Positions 32,674 through 44,370 of a DNA stretch of 64,000 nucleotides are shown here, in pieces. The notes beneath the pieces are model-generated. The model had not been told where the DNA came from, ran no database searches, and saw only the letters and a program-made list of their open reading frames with translations. Every line of letters begins with the position of its first letter. Within the stretch, counting starts at the first letter, position 1. Source of the DNA: Rhyacophila brunnea (Eukaryota; Arthropoda; Insecta; Trichoptera; Rhyacophilidae); NCBI GenBank assembly GCA_022495005.1, contig JAGYXB010001620.1:62001-126000 (forward strand), in the 5' to 3' direction. A program made the position numbers and the translations under genes.

Positions 32674-33548
32674 TCAGCTTGAAAGTGATGACAAATCGGT
32701 ATGATTTATTTTTTTACATAGTCCCCTCAAAGATGAATGCACTTTGTCCAACACTCCTGATATAACGTTAACTGTTTTCAAAAAAAATATTGCTATTGCT
32801 CTAAAACAGAGGCCTTCCTTGAATTTTTCAAAAGTATTTAATCTATTTGATGTGGGGATAATAGATATGCCTCGGTCAGGTGGTATTGACTTTTGTAGTA
32901 TGAAGTCAAAGAGAATGATAAAGAGAAACGAAGCAAGGACACAACCCTGTCTGACTTTGGTCGTGACCCCGAACCATTCTGTGACAGTGTCACCAATTCT
33001 GACACAGCATTCGATATGTTCTCGTGCAGGCATTTGATTATGGCAATGATCTTGGGAGAGATCCCGTATGCTCCCAGTATCCTCCAGAGGGAGGGGGGGT
33101 GCGGACTTTCGAAAGCCTTCTTACAATCTACAAAGCACCAAGCCAACGGACTGTTCGGCTCATGCCTCTGCTGAGATTTAAGGTTGTGGATTTGGTCAAC
33201 ACACGCTCCTTCAGGTAGAAACCCGGCCTGTTTTATCCTGAGGATGTGCATTATCGGGTCCCTTATTCTCACCAAGAGGATGTTTGCTAAATTTTTTCTC
33301 AGAACGCTGAGTAAGCAGCTAAGTGGGTCACCTTTTTTGTGAAGTGTGATGATTTCACTGTTCATGGACAGTGCTCTTTTTCCCACACCCTTTTCATCGA
33401 ATGAAACACGGGGCCAGGATTGCGCTAAAGCTGTACTTAAGGAATTCACGATGTATGGCGTCTCCCCCATCCCGGTGCCTTTTCGTTCTTGAGCCTTAAC
33501 AATTATTAGTACAGTATTACAAATTGGAAAATCTCTTAGTATACTCAT
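32674..33548 (-). pseudogene. Decayed non-LTR retrotransposon reverse transcriptase fragment
   Basis: Minus-strand frames 33548-32838 and 33033-32674 together show RT-domain landmarks: a weak ITLHKKGDP block, QAGFLPEGACVDQIHNL, a CFVDCKKAFESP motif in place of DFxKAFD, and VTTKVRQGCVLASFLFIILFDF (the GVRQGCVLSP motif). The frame shifts between the last two blocks. The YxDD catalytic motif, endonuclease and both ends are missing. Clade not assigned. It sits 250 bp after the zinc-finger gene on the opposite strand. The remaining intergenic DNA to 34440 shows no gene, only AT-rich sequence and a hAT end at 34132-34235. Confidence 0.78.
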
Positions 33549-34131
33549 ACAGGGACCATGTTGTTACTCTGAATGTCAGAATCGCACTGAGCTGAAACTG
33601 TGTATACATCACCTCAAGACAAGTCTCAACACGCAAGGACTTGTCTTAATGCAATCATTATTTTCTTACTGAGATGGATAATATAATAAACGTCATATAT
33701 ATATGTATATATTGTTCTATGACAGTAACAATTGTGTAGTTATCAGACAAATCTTATTACAGTTTTTTTACACATGCATACATAATATATATATGAGAAA
33801 CAAATAATTGAAACTAAGGAGCAACTAAAAGAATCCTTTCTTAAATACTAGATAAATATATAATATAATTTATATTTATGTACTCTGTAAACAATAATGT
33901 TAGATAGCTATTTAAAAACATTGTTTTTATATTAATTTGTGTTCAATATATTTTGTATTCGAATAGATGATGAACTTTTTTATATTTACCTGACATATAT
34001 GTGTTAAATTTGCATGATTCTACAGTTGTTTATTGTCAATTTTTGACGTCTGGGAAAGGTTCAATAAATTATTATTTTTTGTTTATATTGAAATGAATTG
34101 TTTTACTATCTACATCAGCCAGTGGCGAAGG

Positions 34132-34235
34132 GTGAAGTTAGGCTGTGGAGATCTGATATAAATAGTGCACACTAAACATTGTCTGTCATATTTATTTGTT
34201 TTCATTGAATTAAGAATTTTACAAATACTTTGCCA
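34132..34235. repeat. Truncated end of the CAGTRGCGAAGGG hAT family
   Basis: CAGTGGCGAAGGGTGAAGTTAGGCTGTGG followed by ATAAATAGTGCACACTAAAC matches the left end of 9453-10041; the rest is lost. Confidence 0.65.
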
Positions 34236-34442
34236 TCAGCGATGTATCATGGGGCAAACGGAATGGGATGATTTGTGTGTAACGAAACTTCACAATATGT
34301 ATTTTTAAATTTTGTTAGAAGCAGTCCTATATTTTTGATAAACAGTAATATATTATATTAATTGATTAGCTTGCTTAAAAAAAGAATTTATTACCAAGCA
34401 TTACACAAACCTCTAAAAACTATAACAAATTAACCAAACTCT

Positions 34443-34724
34443 TGTATTTTCAAAGTGAATTAGTACTAGCTTATTCCACTACTTGACGAAAATGATTTAT
34501 GAATGCCAGAATTTAAAGGATAAAATTTTGAACAAGTATTTTCTGTATAGAAGAACCTAATAGCATTCAATCCAGTAGAAAAATCAACTTCAAAATCGGT
34601 GTTAGTTACAAAAGTAACTTATTCCAATACCAAAAACATGTAGGTAATATCGATACCATAAACAGTTTTTTGGCGTTTGCCAAAAATTTGTTGAAGTAGA
34701 ATAAGTTCACTTTGAAAATACACC
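34443..34724. mobile_element. MITE with GTGTATTTTCAAAGTG ends, copy 1
   Basis: Inverted ends (TTGTATTTTCAAAGTGAATT left, TTCACTTTGAAAATACAC right) with a CTTATTCCACTAC subterminal block on each side. A second copy at 59648-59911 is highly similar inside (GAATGCCAGAATTTAAAGGA, AATCAACTTCAAAATCGGTG). It begins 43 bp beyond the odorant receptor's stop codon and may lie in its 3' UTR. Confidence 0.72.
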
Positions 34725-34766
34725 CATCTTGCAATATGGTACATGAAGTAACAAGCAAACGAAGAA

Positions 34767-37700
34767 TTATTTCTTTTCAGCGGGCTCGTTCAGTTGTTGA
34801 AGAACTGTGAAGAAGGAATATGAAGCTTTTATGATCTGAAAATATTTGATTTGCACATATTAGGCATAGAATACTTTAGTTCCGAACACGAAATTACGAA
34901 GTTTTGTTTGCATTTACTTTGATTCGTAAAATAATTTAAACACTAGAATTTTTTGACCAAGTAAGAGATACAATTACATACACTGTTAAGAAACCTTCAA
35001 ATACTATAAAATTGTTGAAAGTGTACAGATTCTAGGTTGGGATTATAGATTGTAGCACTAGATAACTAATTTTCTCGATTATTATTATTATGATTAATAA
35101 TAAGTTTTGTTTTAAGAGGTTTTATTTGGTATGGATTGTACTTGAATAGCGAAAACTTAAAGAAGAATCAAAGGGAAAGTCTCATGAGTAAAAGATCTAT
35201 TAGAATGGTTTGGTATCAATACGATATCAGAAGTATTTAAAAGTTGCAAATCCAACCTACTTTTAGAACTAAATTAAAAAAGAAACAGGTTGATTATTAT
35301 TTTGAATATAATATGTCATTATACATACCGCCACAAAGGTATCTATTGAAAGAGATACGAATCCTCCAGCAGTCAATTGGGCAGGTCGTAAGCATCGTGT
35401 CATCATAGTGTGCAGTGCCATTTTGAATCTCGGAGAGCATTTGTACCAAGTCGAGCAATATGCTGAATTTATCACATTTTGACTCTGTAAAGCAAAATTA
35501 TCTTTTAATTATTATTCTTCATAATACGGGTGAGAAAAATTCTATTATTATTTACTTCTCATTAGTGACACCTATTGGCGTATCGTATAATTATTATTGA
35601 AGTGTGTAGCAGAATCACTAATTATAGTATGAAATTAGCTGATGCATCACAGTAAACAAAGTTCGACAGTTTGCTAACCATTGAAGGTGCTATTTATTTC
35701 TCTCCTATCCTTACTTCTCTTTTTTCTTTCGACCATGTCAGATCCTAATTATGGGCCTCCGCAGAGTGGACGTTTGTATTAACAGATTTTATTTTTACGA
35801 GAAATGGATGTCAGCCACTTGCTCAACCTATTAGGTCCATACTCTGTCTCGTACACAAATTGAAAAACAATATGTGTACTTGCCAGACCCAGGATTCGAA
35901 CCTGAGACAATTGACAAGTTCAACAGATGATAGATACTAACTGTCAATTTGAAAATATTACTAAACTAAATGGTTTTTTGAGGTAGATAGCTACATATTT
36001 GTATTAGTATTTCATAAAAAATAGTTTGTTTACCTGTACTGTGATTTCATTACCATGCCAGCAGTAGAGAAAAACTTGGTACATCATATTCAATAGATAA
36101 ATACCGATCCCAAACGTTTGCACTATATTGTTACCGATTTGCTGAAATAATTATAAATATCAAAAAGCTTGGACTCCAGCTTTGAAACAAGACATATAAT
36201 TCACCCTCATAGTGATACATAAAATATACTAAATTAGCTACTGTAACCTTGTCTTCAGCCTATGTTCTTCAACTGGTGGTCCGCAGACCGGAATTTATTA
36301 CCGGTCCGCGAAAGCTTTCACCATGCTATCAACTGACTATATCGCTACACGATTCGGGGAATTCCCACTAGATGAAATGCTATAAAATCCCTATAAAAAT
36401 CAAAACAAGTAGGTACCTACCAGTTTGACGTATCATTAGAAGACATATATGAAAAATTAATGGAGAGAAAGCATTCACAGCACAAAGCAATATGCGTAAG
36501 ATAGAATTTCTACGGCTGAACTAATATTTTTTGTATGCGTCGCTGGTAAACATTGATTTGAATAACTACCTACATTCATTTAAAAACTGCGAGCATGTGT
36601 TGCTGAAATTTATTGTTTTTGTGTTAAATATAAAGTTGGTGGTAATTATTTTTAGTTAATTTAGTAGAAAATATGGTAAACTATGTTGTGTTTTAATTTG
36701 GTAGCCGTACTGAGAAGCAACATGATGGTATAACGTTTCATAGTTAAGTTAATAATAATAAAATTGAGGTTCTACTGTGCGTCATACGCAAGAATCACGG
36801 CTTCATTTTGCCGAACAATACCCACTCTCTTCATATTATTACTCTGAGGTCCCAAAGGTCCATTTTTGTCTCCATCTCTATACAAGAAGATGTCTTCAAT
36901 CTTTGGATTTTCAATAGGTATGTTTTATAAGGTATTAATGCAGTATCAAAAATATTATTTGTGTGAATTTGTAGAGAAAGTATTTCACAAACCTCAGCAA
37001 ATTGGAAAGCGGTTACGCATATGATCACAAGAGAAACAGAGAATTGAGTAAGTGTTGTGACGCTGAAGCATCTTTCTATTTGGTCGACTACATTGAATAT
37101 TTTCTGATGATGAATAATGCACATTCTCATCCTCATGTAGACTACCTTTTCATAATCTGATGTGATTATTTCTGCGAAATGGAGGCGTTGTCTCTGGAAA
37201 AGAATAAAAATGTTAACAATAATTAAATTGTAACAATAAGTTCAATTATTGAACTTTGTTTGTTTGTCGCGAGTGACATTTTGTTATATTATTATTGCAA
37301 TCGATTATTAATAATATTTTTCATTCTACATATATTGTTTTGACAAGTGCCATGTGCTAGGAATCATCATAGTCGCAATCAACAGGGGGTTACCTATTTA
37401 TCTCTAGTAGTGGTGTGTGGTGACTTTTGATTGTGGGGATTCTGTTGAGAAATTCTACGTATTTACGGAAAATTGTACGTATGCCGTTCGCCGTATCATA
37501 GTTCATCATGAGCTGCTTTATCGTAAATATATGGCCGTATAGCATTGAGATCAAATACATACCTATACACAAAACACTTCAAAATACATACTTTAAAAAA
37601 CCACCGGAATACAAGAGAAAGACAGAAGAAACGAATAATGTATACCTATATAGAATTGATTTTGAAAGTAGGTGCTCGAGAAATACTCGATGTGTCATTT

Positions 37701-40700
37701 TGTTAATCTCAATGCTATACGGTCATCTGTTTTCGATACGGCAGCTCACAATGAAACTGTAATACGGTAAACTACATAACTACGTACAATTTATTTACAT
37801 ATAACCATTTCAAAAAGAAAGCGACAATAAAAAAAACGTCAGAATAAGACTGTAGTTCTTTTGTATTGTTCCATGCATTTTTTTTTTACCACGTTTTTCT
37901 TAGCTCCTATTCTTGTTTGTCCGGTGGTTGTTTATCCAGTACACATCTTGCAATCGATTTTTAACTAACTTCCCGACTAGCTAGACATTTGTAACTTTTA
38001 GAATATACCAGAGCACTATGCCATTGCATTTTTTTAATACTTTTAGCCAGTAGAATTAGACTTCATTTTCAGTTAATTATGTTTTGTATGAAAAGTTATT
38101 TCGGAAGAAAACTGTAATCCAATCCACTATTATTGGTTGCTAAGGGGGTGATCCTAGCAACTAAATTATTAATATATACGTGCGTTACTATGGAAATCAA
38201 AATGACATTTCAGTATTGTTTGTTGCAAAATAGCAAACAAATGATTTGTTGACAATTGCCTTATTTGTCCTAAATTATTAATAAGTACATAGAATTGTCA
38301 AGTTTATATGATTCAACAGAAAATTTAAAAACATGGTATATAAAAAGTTCTTTTTATCTTGTAATTATTTTAAATATCAATTTAATGTTGTTTAATAATT
38401 TTGTCAATTAATCATAGTTTTTGTGTACTTTATCAAATTAAAAAAAACATCGATTTTTACGAAAAATAAAAATATTTTGTATTCGGTTACTGATGCATAT
38501 TTACGTCAGACGGCTGTCACCATGTTCATTTTATTTTGTTACATACATCTACTGTGTTTATGACATCTCCATCTCGATCAGATATTGTCTCCAATTCTTC
38601 GGTTGAATCCATCTCATCAGTAATGTGAGCCAAGTTATGCTTCAACAGTACCAATTGGCAACCAGCTTGGTTCATCAAACCTGCCACCAAACTGTCTTTG
38701 ATAACGTTCAGAGAAGCTGCTAAATATATAGCCACCATTTGATGAGTGTATGTTAGCTCGTATGCAGGTGACTTGTTTGTGTTGTATGGGTACCTGAAAT
38801 AATAATATAATTGAGTTTTGGTTGTGATTATTCTTGGCAACCAACTGAAATGCAAAATTATGTTACTACTTATTTGCTGGCGCACACACAAGGGCAGTGA
38901 CGTCCCGTGGGGGTAGGCAGATTGAACGTCGCTTGGGGGCGGCAGTTATTTGAAGGGCGGCAAATCGAGGAGAATCATTAGGTATATTATATAGAAATAG
39001 GTACCTAAACTTAGTACCTAATAACGAAAATATCCTTCGATTAAAAAAAATCAGCTCACTGGTTGGAAACAAAATGTATTAAGAATAATAAAATGTACAA
39101 GGTTTAACAGGAATGTATTTTTTGTCGGTTTTGCGATGTCTAGTTTACTTCTGTTGTCCTTGGACGTCACGTCCTTGATGACCAGCAATGACACGTGCAG
39201 ATTTGCGAATTATATTTGAATTATAGGTAGGTACATAGATACTTATCTAGTTTTCGTGTTTTGAAAGTTGTCAAGTATATTTTTAAATGTATCTGAAACC
39301 GTGGACTCATTTCATTCAACGATGTAGAGATGGCATTTAAATTGGATTTAGTGGTATATATTTTGTTAGTGATGTATCCATACAAAACATTTCTTAAACA
39401 TTGGGGTGATGTAAGGATGATAGAAAATACTGTATAAAAATGGGGCGGCAATTTAGCGCTACCTAGGGGCGGCATTTTGTCTAGGGACGTCACTGCAAGG
39501 GAGGTTTTTGGGTCTAACCCCCCCCAGAAACAAAAAAAATATAAATTATTTAGGTAAGTAAGTAAATAAAATATCCCATTTTATTCGTCAGGACGTCATG
39601 ACTGAGGATCGTGACCCGGATGATTTGGTTGTCGAACAACCTTCTCCACGGATTGGTCCCACTCCTCTATGCATTCTACGACACGCAATACATGTATCCA
39701 CTGGAACACCCATGGCACTCATAAATTGGTACAACTATCTGAGCCATGCGATATTTGCTTTAATATATAAGACAGCGCGGATGACACAAACGGACACTAA
39801 CGATCCTAATAATTATGACTTTTAAGCCAGGCGTATTCTATAACCACTTGTGGATGCAACGGCCCGCAATAACTCGTATGTGAAAACCTAGGGGCGGCAG
39901 GTTATATGAAAGTATGGTGAAGCAGGCTAGTATTGTGAAAAAGTATGGCGAGGCGGGCTGGTAATCAAGTTGCGGCAAATTTTCCACGTTAACATCATAT
40001 TATATGGGTAGGTTATAATGACCAAAGTAAATCCTCCGGTTGCCCTGAATTTTTTTATCGCCTCGCTATTTCTCGTAAGTTGCCGGCTATTGTTGCCCTG
40101 CTTCATTCGGTTGTATGAGAAAGCCAATCCCTTGCCCCTTTTTTTATTTAATACCTCTATGGTGAAAACTCTTAGTTTTATACCTACAGGCCAGGTGTTT
40201 ATTGGTTGAATCAAACTGCGGAGTGTCTGGGACAATTTTTGTTTTTGCACGTTCAACGAAACTCCACTGTTGCGCCCCAACACAGCACTCCCTACACCTT
40301 GCTACGACACTAATTTCAGTTAGGTACATAATTATATTATTTATCTTCATCGACATACCATGCAGTTAATGGTAAACTCATCTGTGTCCCTGGCTGATGA
40401 GAGAGGACAGGTGATAAAGCCCAAAGTGTTACTGTGACAAATGTTACAGAACTGTAAAAACACATGTGCTTTACTGCATACCAGGCATAGCTATAAAAAG
40501 AAAAAAAAACGTTAAAATATATAATTTTCAGGGTTATGTTGCAATTTGTTAAATGAGTATCCTTATATTTAAAAATTAAATTCTTCATTACCTAAAGATG
40601 TTGAAGAAAACCCTCTATTATTATTTAAGATCACATAACAGACTAGGGTTCCCTGCGTGGCCCCCACATCCTGAAGCGGGCCCCCAGGCCAGAATTTTTG

Positions 40701-43700
40701 GCGGCCCCCCCTAACTATCGCTATGTTTAAAGGCAGTCTGACGCTCTACACCAGGGTTGGCGAACCTTTTTATGTCGCGTGCCAAAATTTCCCAAATATT
40801 ATTTTTCGACTGTCTGACGTGCCGAGCAGTTTTTCATGGGGAAAAAATGAATAAATATATTTTTTAAATTTCTATTGAAAAAGTTACAATTATAATATTT
40901 GCCGTGTTTCTAATCTTTCTATATCTTTTATCCTTTGAATTTTTTTTCCATGTTCAAAGAGTTTGTGGAAGCATTTTAACCAAGCTTCCTCCATACATTC
41001 TTCTCTTCTTCTTCCATTTTTAACGATTATGTTTGAGGCAAATTACAATCAGCTGCTTGTATTTGAATGACTGCCGATAAATTTCATCAGGTTTCTTGAT
41101 TGAATATTTTTAATTTTAATTGAATGATTGGTCTCAAGCATTGTAAATCGATCAAAATCAGAGGTTAATGACGCGGATTCTTCCGCCACCTGATGAGGTC
41201 AGTGCGACAATATTATGTGTGACGTACAAAGCCAGACCGATCTATAAATTACAAACGTAATGATTCTTGAATTACATATTTTAGTATTTACCTGCTATTT
41301 TTTATATAATGCGATCTCCCATTTTTGGTAAATATTATTCATATAAATAATAATAAAAGCCGTAGAAAATACGTTATGTCGCCATTATTTTTTAATATTA
41401 TGTACTTATATATTTATTTATAAAACTCTTTTGTATTTTATTAATGTGTAATTTTTTTTCTTCAAAATAAAACATTCGCGTGCCATAGGTTCGCCATCCC
41501 TGCTCTACACTCTACAGTGACGTTGTCCAAATGGTGTTCCAGTCAAATAAAATTCAGTGTATTTTTAACGATTAACGATGGAGTTGACGAGTATCAACAC
41601 ACAACAAACAAAATTAGCATCGCACAACCTTATATTTTAAAATGGCTATAAGCTCGAAATAAAATTGCGCTGCAGACTTTTTTACTATTAGAGCGAATTT
41701 AAGATGTGTGTTATCTCATTTATCTGGTCGACCTACTACGCCGGGCCCCCCCTGAGCCCGGGCCCCTAGGCTGGAGCCCTGGCAGCCTCCCCTTGTGAAG
41801 GCCATGGTTGCCTGTATAGGATGGAATTCAAAAGTAACCCTGTTTCTTTTTGTGAATAACCACCATGCCTTAGGCTTAGAATATTAACTTTATGCCTAGA
41901 CTCATAGAATAATATACTTTTCTAGACTAGATCAAGATATTATACCCAGTGATGTTCCGTGGGGGAACCAGGATAATATGAATTGTAAAATTTGTAATGT
42001 AGTTTCTACTTAAACTTATCTAAAGAATGGTCAAAAATGGAACTACAAACTACCACATGGACGCCATTTCGACTTCGAATGTCAGATTCTGTCCAGTTGC
42101 CAGTCTTGATTGGGTAGTTTTCGACAGTGGCTCTCCCATCTATTCTTTAGATAAGTTTGTACGTTTGGACCATCAAATAAAAATATTCGTTGGTTTGGAC
42201 GTACAGTGTTTAAATTATATTTAAGTAGGTATTGTAGGTATCCTAGCAATTTTTGTGGGTGTGCGTCAGCGCTCGAAATGGAAAAATTTACGAACCGGAG
42301 CGCTCGACAGTTTTCTGAAGATTTTTACATAGTAAAGTTATCAAAGTTTATGTGTTTTTTTTCATAAAAATAAGTGTGTTAGATTTTCTATTATATGGAC
42401 TATCCAGCTCAGACGGTCAAATTATTTATTCCACGAGACGGAGCGATAATTTTACCGATTTCACGAACAGGAACGGCGCTCCGGTGCGTTCCGGTCCATT
42501 TCGAGCCCTGGTGTGCGTTGATTTGCGAAACTTTCAAGCAGGAGAATATTATTCACGAACATTTATCTTGACAGAATATTATTGTTAAACTCGTTCACGG
42601 AGAGATTTATCTACATCAGTGGGTCTATTCTATACTTATCAACCGCTAAAGTGATAAAGTGATAAATACTATCACACTTAGGGTAGGTTTGAATCAAAGT
42701 ATTAGCACTTATTGTAACAATTACAATATGTTATTTGTAATTTTTACAATACGTGTTAATACTTTGATACAAACCTACCCTAAGTTTGATAATATTTATC
42801 ACTTTAGCGGTCGATAAGTATAGAATAGACCCAATGGTCCAAAATCTATGTAATCAATGGGTAAAGAGAAAGCTACCGGAGAACAATTTCTTGCTTCTCT
42901 TTATCGTCCTCGATCTTGATGAGGTTTTCGATGTTGTGTTGTATTTCTTGGATGGCATTTTGTCGGAGGAGCAGGTTCATAATCTTGGCAGTCTGCGCGA
43001 GATTCGTAAACAAGAGGAAAGCGTCCGACGTCATCATTGGAATATTTCCCCACACCACGTAAAGATCCACGGTTTGAATGACAATGTAGATTCCTGAAAA
43101 TAAAAATGTTTTTAAAAAAAATGACACATTCCATTTCCTGACACCCTTAGACGGAATTATTTTATGCCTCTATAATTATGGGACAATGACCTACCATAAT
43201 ATGGCTTATTGAGACTTTGAGAGAATGGTACTAGTTTTTTTTTGTGTGCAACTGTATTGAATAAAATAGGAATAGATTAAAAAAAAAACATATTATGCCT
43301 TTAGTAAGTGTCGCCATTTCGCGGTATGTATCGTACTTAGGAACTTCAGTTTATATAAACTGAATCTTGTATAATTAATGTATAATAGTTTAAATTATAC
43401 AATTGAAATTAATGATTTCTGTGTATTTTGCCGTCCCCTCAAACTTCGCCGCCCGGATCCCATGCACCACAACAGCCCCGCTGATACGGTCTTGTTAATA
43501 GAAATAATTTTGTGTTTGAAAATATTAGATAACTTTAAAACCATAAAATGCATTAAATAAATCAAATAATAGGTATCTATATCTACAATATTTCTTCATA
43601 CAATTGAACATTGTTTAATCGTTCCACAAGTTCCAAGTTCACAATTTTCCATTTTTTATTATAAATAATAATTATAGCCTAGATTTCTGTTAATCAAGTA

Positions 43701-44370
43701 AAGTTTAAATTTCATTTTCCCAACAATGACCAAATCAGAATTATCTAGTTGTAGTATTGATGTGACGATATGCAGAGAGAGAAACATTAAATATATTATG
43801 CATAGTTCCATTGATGTACTGCATAGTTCAGACCAATATATATATATATCTCCGTAAACGTCAACGTCAAAATGTTAAAAATAGATAGGTATATAAAATC
43901 AGTTTACAAATATGTTGCAAAATAAATGTACTGACAAACAAGAAGGTGTGGCCATATTTGGGAGAAAGTTTCATAGGAAGTAAAGATGTGTGATCTCGTG
44001 GAATATTGTTTTGGTTAAAGTGTGCACATTTGTACGATGTGGATTGACCAAACTACATTTGATAGTAATGCTTGTAGGTGTGGACATGTGTTGAGTTTAC
44101 TAACCATTGTATAATAATATGTATAGGTATGTATGGCCTGAATTAAGCTTTAATTAATTTGATTAAATAATCACCCAAAATAAAGACAAACGACAAAAAT
44201 GTGTAGCAGTAATAAATTGTCAATTTCCAACCGCTTAACGTTTGCGGAGGCCAGTACCCCATGTACTGTAAAAATTTAAAACACCAAATCAATGTCACAT
44301 TAGCTCTTAGCTCTGGGATAAGCTTAAAATCGGTATAATACACTTTAAGTTTTTCAAATAGTGCTGCCAT
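34767..44370 (-). CDS. Odorant receptor (insect 7tm_6 family), eight exons, 441 aa
   Basis: Minus-strand exons: 44370-44175, 43093-42877, 40490-40359, 38793-38547, 37193-36993, 36141-36034, 35484-35329 and 34835-34767. They join in phases 1,2,2,0,0,0,0 to 1326 nt without a stop. The ATG at 44370 has an A at -3 and G at +4. Length and exon pattern fit lepidopteran odorant receptors, which form cation channels with the Orco co-receptor in sensory-neuron dendrites, with inverted topology relative to GPCRs. Family marks: the LPLTAWYPYNTNKSPAYEL block (about 177-195) before a membrane helix, YCWHGNEIT in exon 6, and the C-terminal WYKCSPRFK, RPAQLTAGGFVSLSIDTFVA and SYSFFTVL (368 to about 430). 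No lesion is seen, so it is probably functional. Ligand and orthologue are not known. Introns are packed with transposons. The exon 4 donor could also be three codons' worth of sequence away (ACA|GTAGAT) without changing phase. Confidence 0.9.
35723..35908 (-). repeat. SINE family 1 copy in odorant receptor intron 6
   Basis: Runs from CTTTCGACCATGTCAGATCC to the B box GATTCGAACCTGAGA on the plus strand; the end of the tRNA-like head is missing. It lies in the same orientation as the gene. Confidence 0.72.
36256..36390 (-). repeat. Fragment of the 1520-type hAT element
   Basis: GTTCTTCAACTGGTGGTCCG, ATTTATTACCGGTCCGCG, CACCATGCTATCAACTGAC and CGCTACACGATTCGGGGAAT match the right-hand part of 1520-2244 in reverse orientation. 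Odorant receptor intron 5. Confidence 0.65.
37440..37790. repeat. Imperfect inverted-repeat element in odorant receptor intron 4
   Basis: The block CATGAGCTGC...ATATGGCCGTATAGCATTGA (37489-37555) returns inverted at 37700-37765 (TCAATGCTATACGGTCAT...GCAGCTCACAATG) at roughly 75-80 percent identity. A related stretch is at 48410-48480 (ATATACGGCCATATATTTCC). Decayed MITE, class unknown. Confidence 0.5.
37890..38336 (+). mobile_element. ACAACGTTTTT repeat, copy in odorant receptor intron 4
   Basis: About 450 bp with inverted ends (CCACGTTTTTCTTAG left, TTTAAAAACATGG right). It shares TTGTCCGGTGGTTGTTTATC, CGACTAGCTAGACATTTG and TACGTGCGTTACTATGG with copies at 45791-46213, 59079-59522 and 60662-61053. 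Non-coding; class unassigned. Confidence 0.68.
38895..39495. mobile_element. TIR element CAGTGACGTCCC in odorant receptor intron 3
   Basis: Inverted ends CAGTGACGTCCCGTGG and TCTAGGGACGTCACTG are flanked by an exact CAAGGG (38889-38894, 39496-39501). GGGGCGGCA-type blocks recur inside and at 39890-39900. No coding frame in 601 bp. The duplication reads as 6 bp, so hAT (8 bp) is not certain. A single terminal piece is at 41947. Confidence 0.68.
39587..39880 (+). repeat. Unclassified dispersed repeat, second copy
   Basis: Pairs with 6470-6790. It holds a 75-codon open frame (39598-39825) with DDLVVEQP and WYNYLSHAIFALI; I do not recognise it and the other copy is broken, so it is not called a gene. 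Confidence 0.45.
40656..41806. mobile_element. CATGGCCCCCACA hAT element interrupted by a second hAT element
   Basis: Left end CGTGGCCCCCACATCC and right end AAGGCCATG, with 8-bp flanks GTTCCCTG and GTTGCCTG (7 of 8). Its interior was opened by the 751-bp element at 40752-41502; removing that and one copy of its duplication leaves about 392 bp, the size of the other family members. Odorant receptor intron 2. Confidence 0.78.
40752..41502. mobile_element. hAT element with CAGGGTTGGCGAACC ends, nested
   Basis: Inverted ends CAGGGTTGGCGAACC and GGTTCGCCATCCCTG (14 of 15) and an exact 8-bp duplication CTCTACAC (40744-40751, 41503-41510). GCGTGCCA also lies subterminally at both ends. No intact transposase frame was seen in 751 bp. 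Confidence 0.86.
42011..42161. mobile_element. Small MITE, TTAAACTTATCTAAAGAAT ends
   Basis: AAACTTATCTAAAGAATGG at the left is mirrored by ATTCTTTAGATAAGTTT at the right, about 150 bp apart. No coding capacity and no clear duplication. Confidence 0.6.
42267..42510. mobile_element. hAT-type MITE, CAGSGCTCGAAATGG ends, 244 bp
   Basis: Ends CAGCGCTCGAAATGGA and TCCATTTCGAGCCCTG (one mismatch), with a subterminal CCGGAGCG / CGCTCCGG pair. An exact 8-bp duplication GTGTGCGT lies at 42259-42266 and 42511-42518. Decayed relative at 11345-11445. Confidence 0.86.
42621..42832. mobile_element. Full-length hairpin MITE, 212 bp
   Basis: GGGTCTATTCTATACTTATC at the left is mirrored at the right, and the match continues with few differences for about 100 bp per arm, leaving a loop of roughly 10 nt (TATGTTATTT region). 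It lies 45 bp beyond the end of odorant receptor exon 2 in the intron. No duplication is evident. Confidence 0.78.

Noticed and set aside
39598..39825. 75-codon open frame as a small gene
   Set aside because: Lies in a dispersed repeat whose other copy (6470-6790) is broken.
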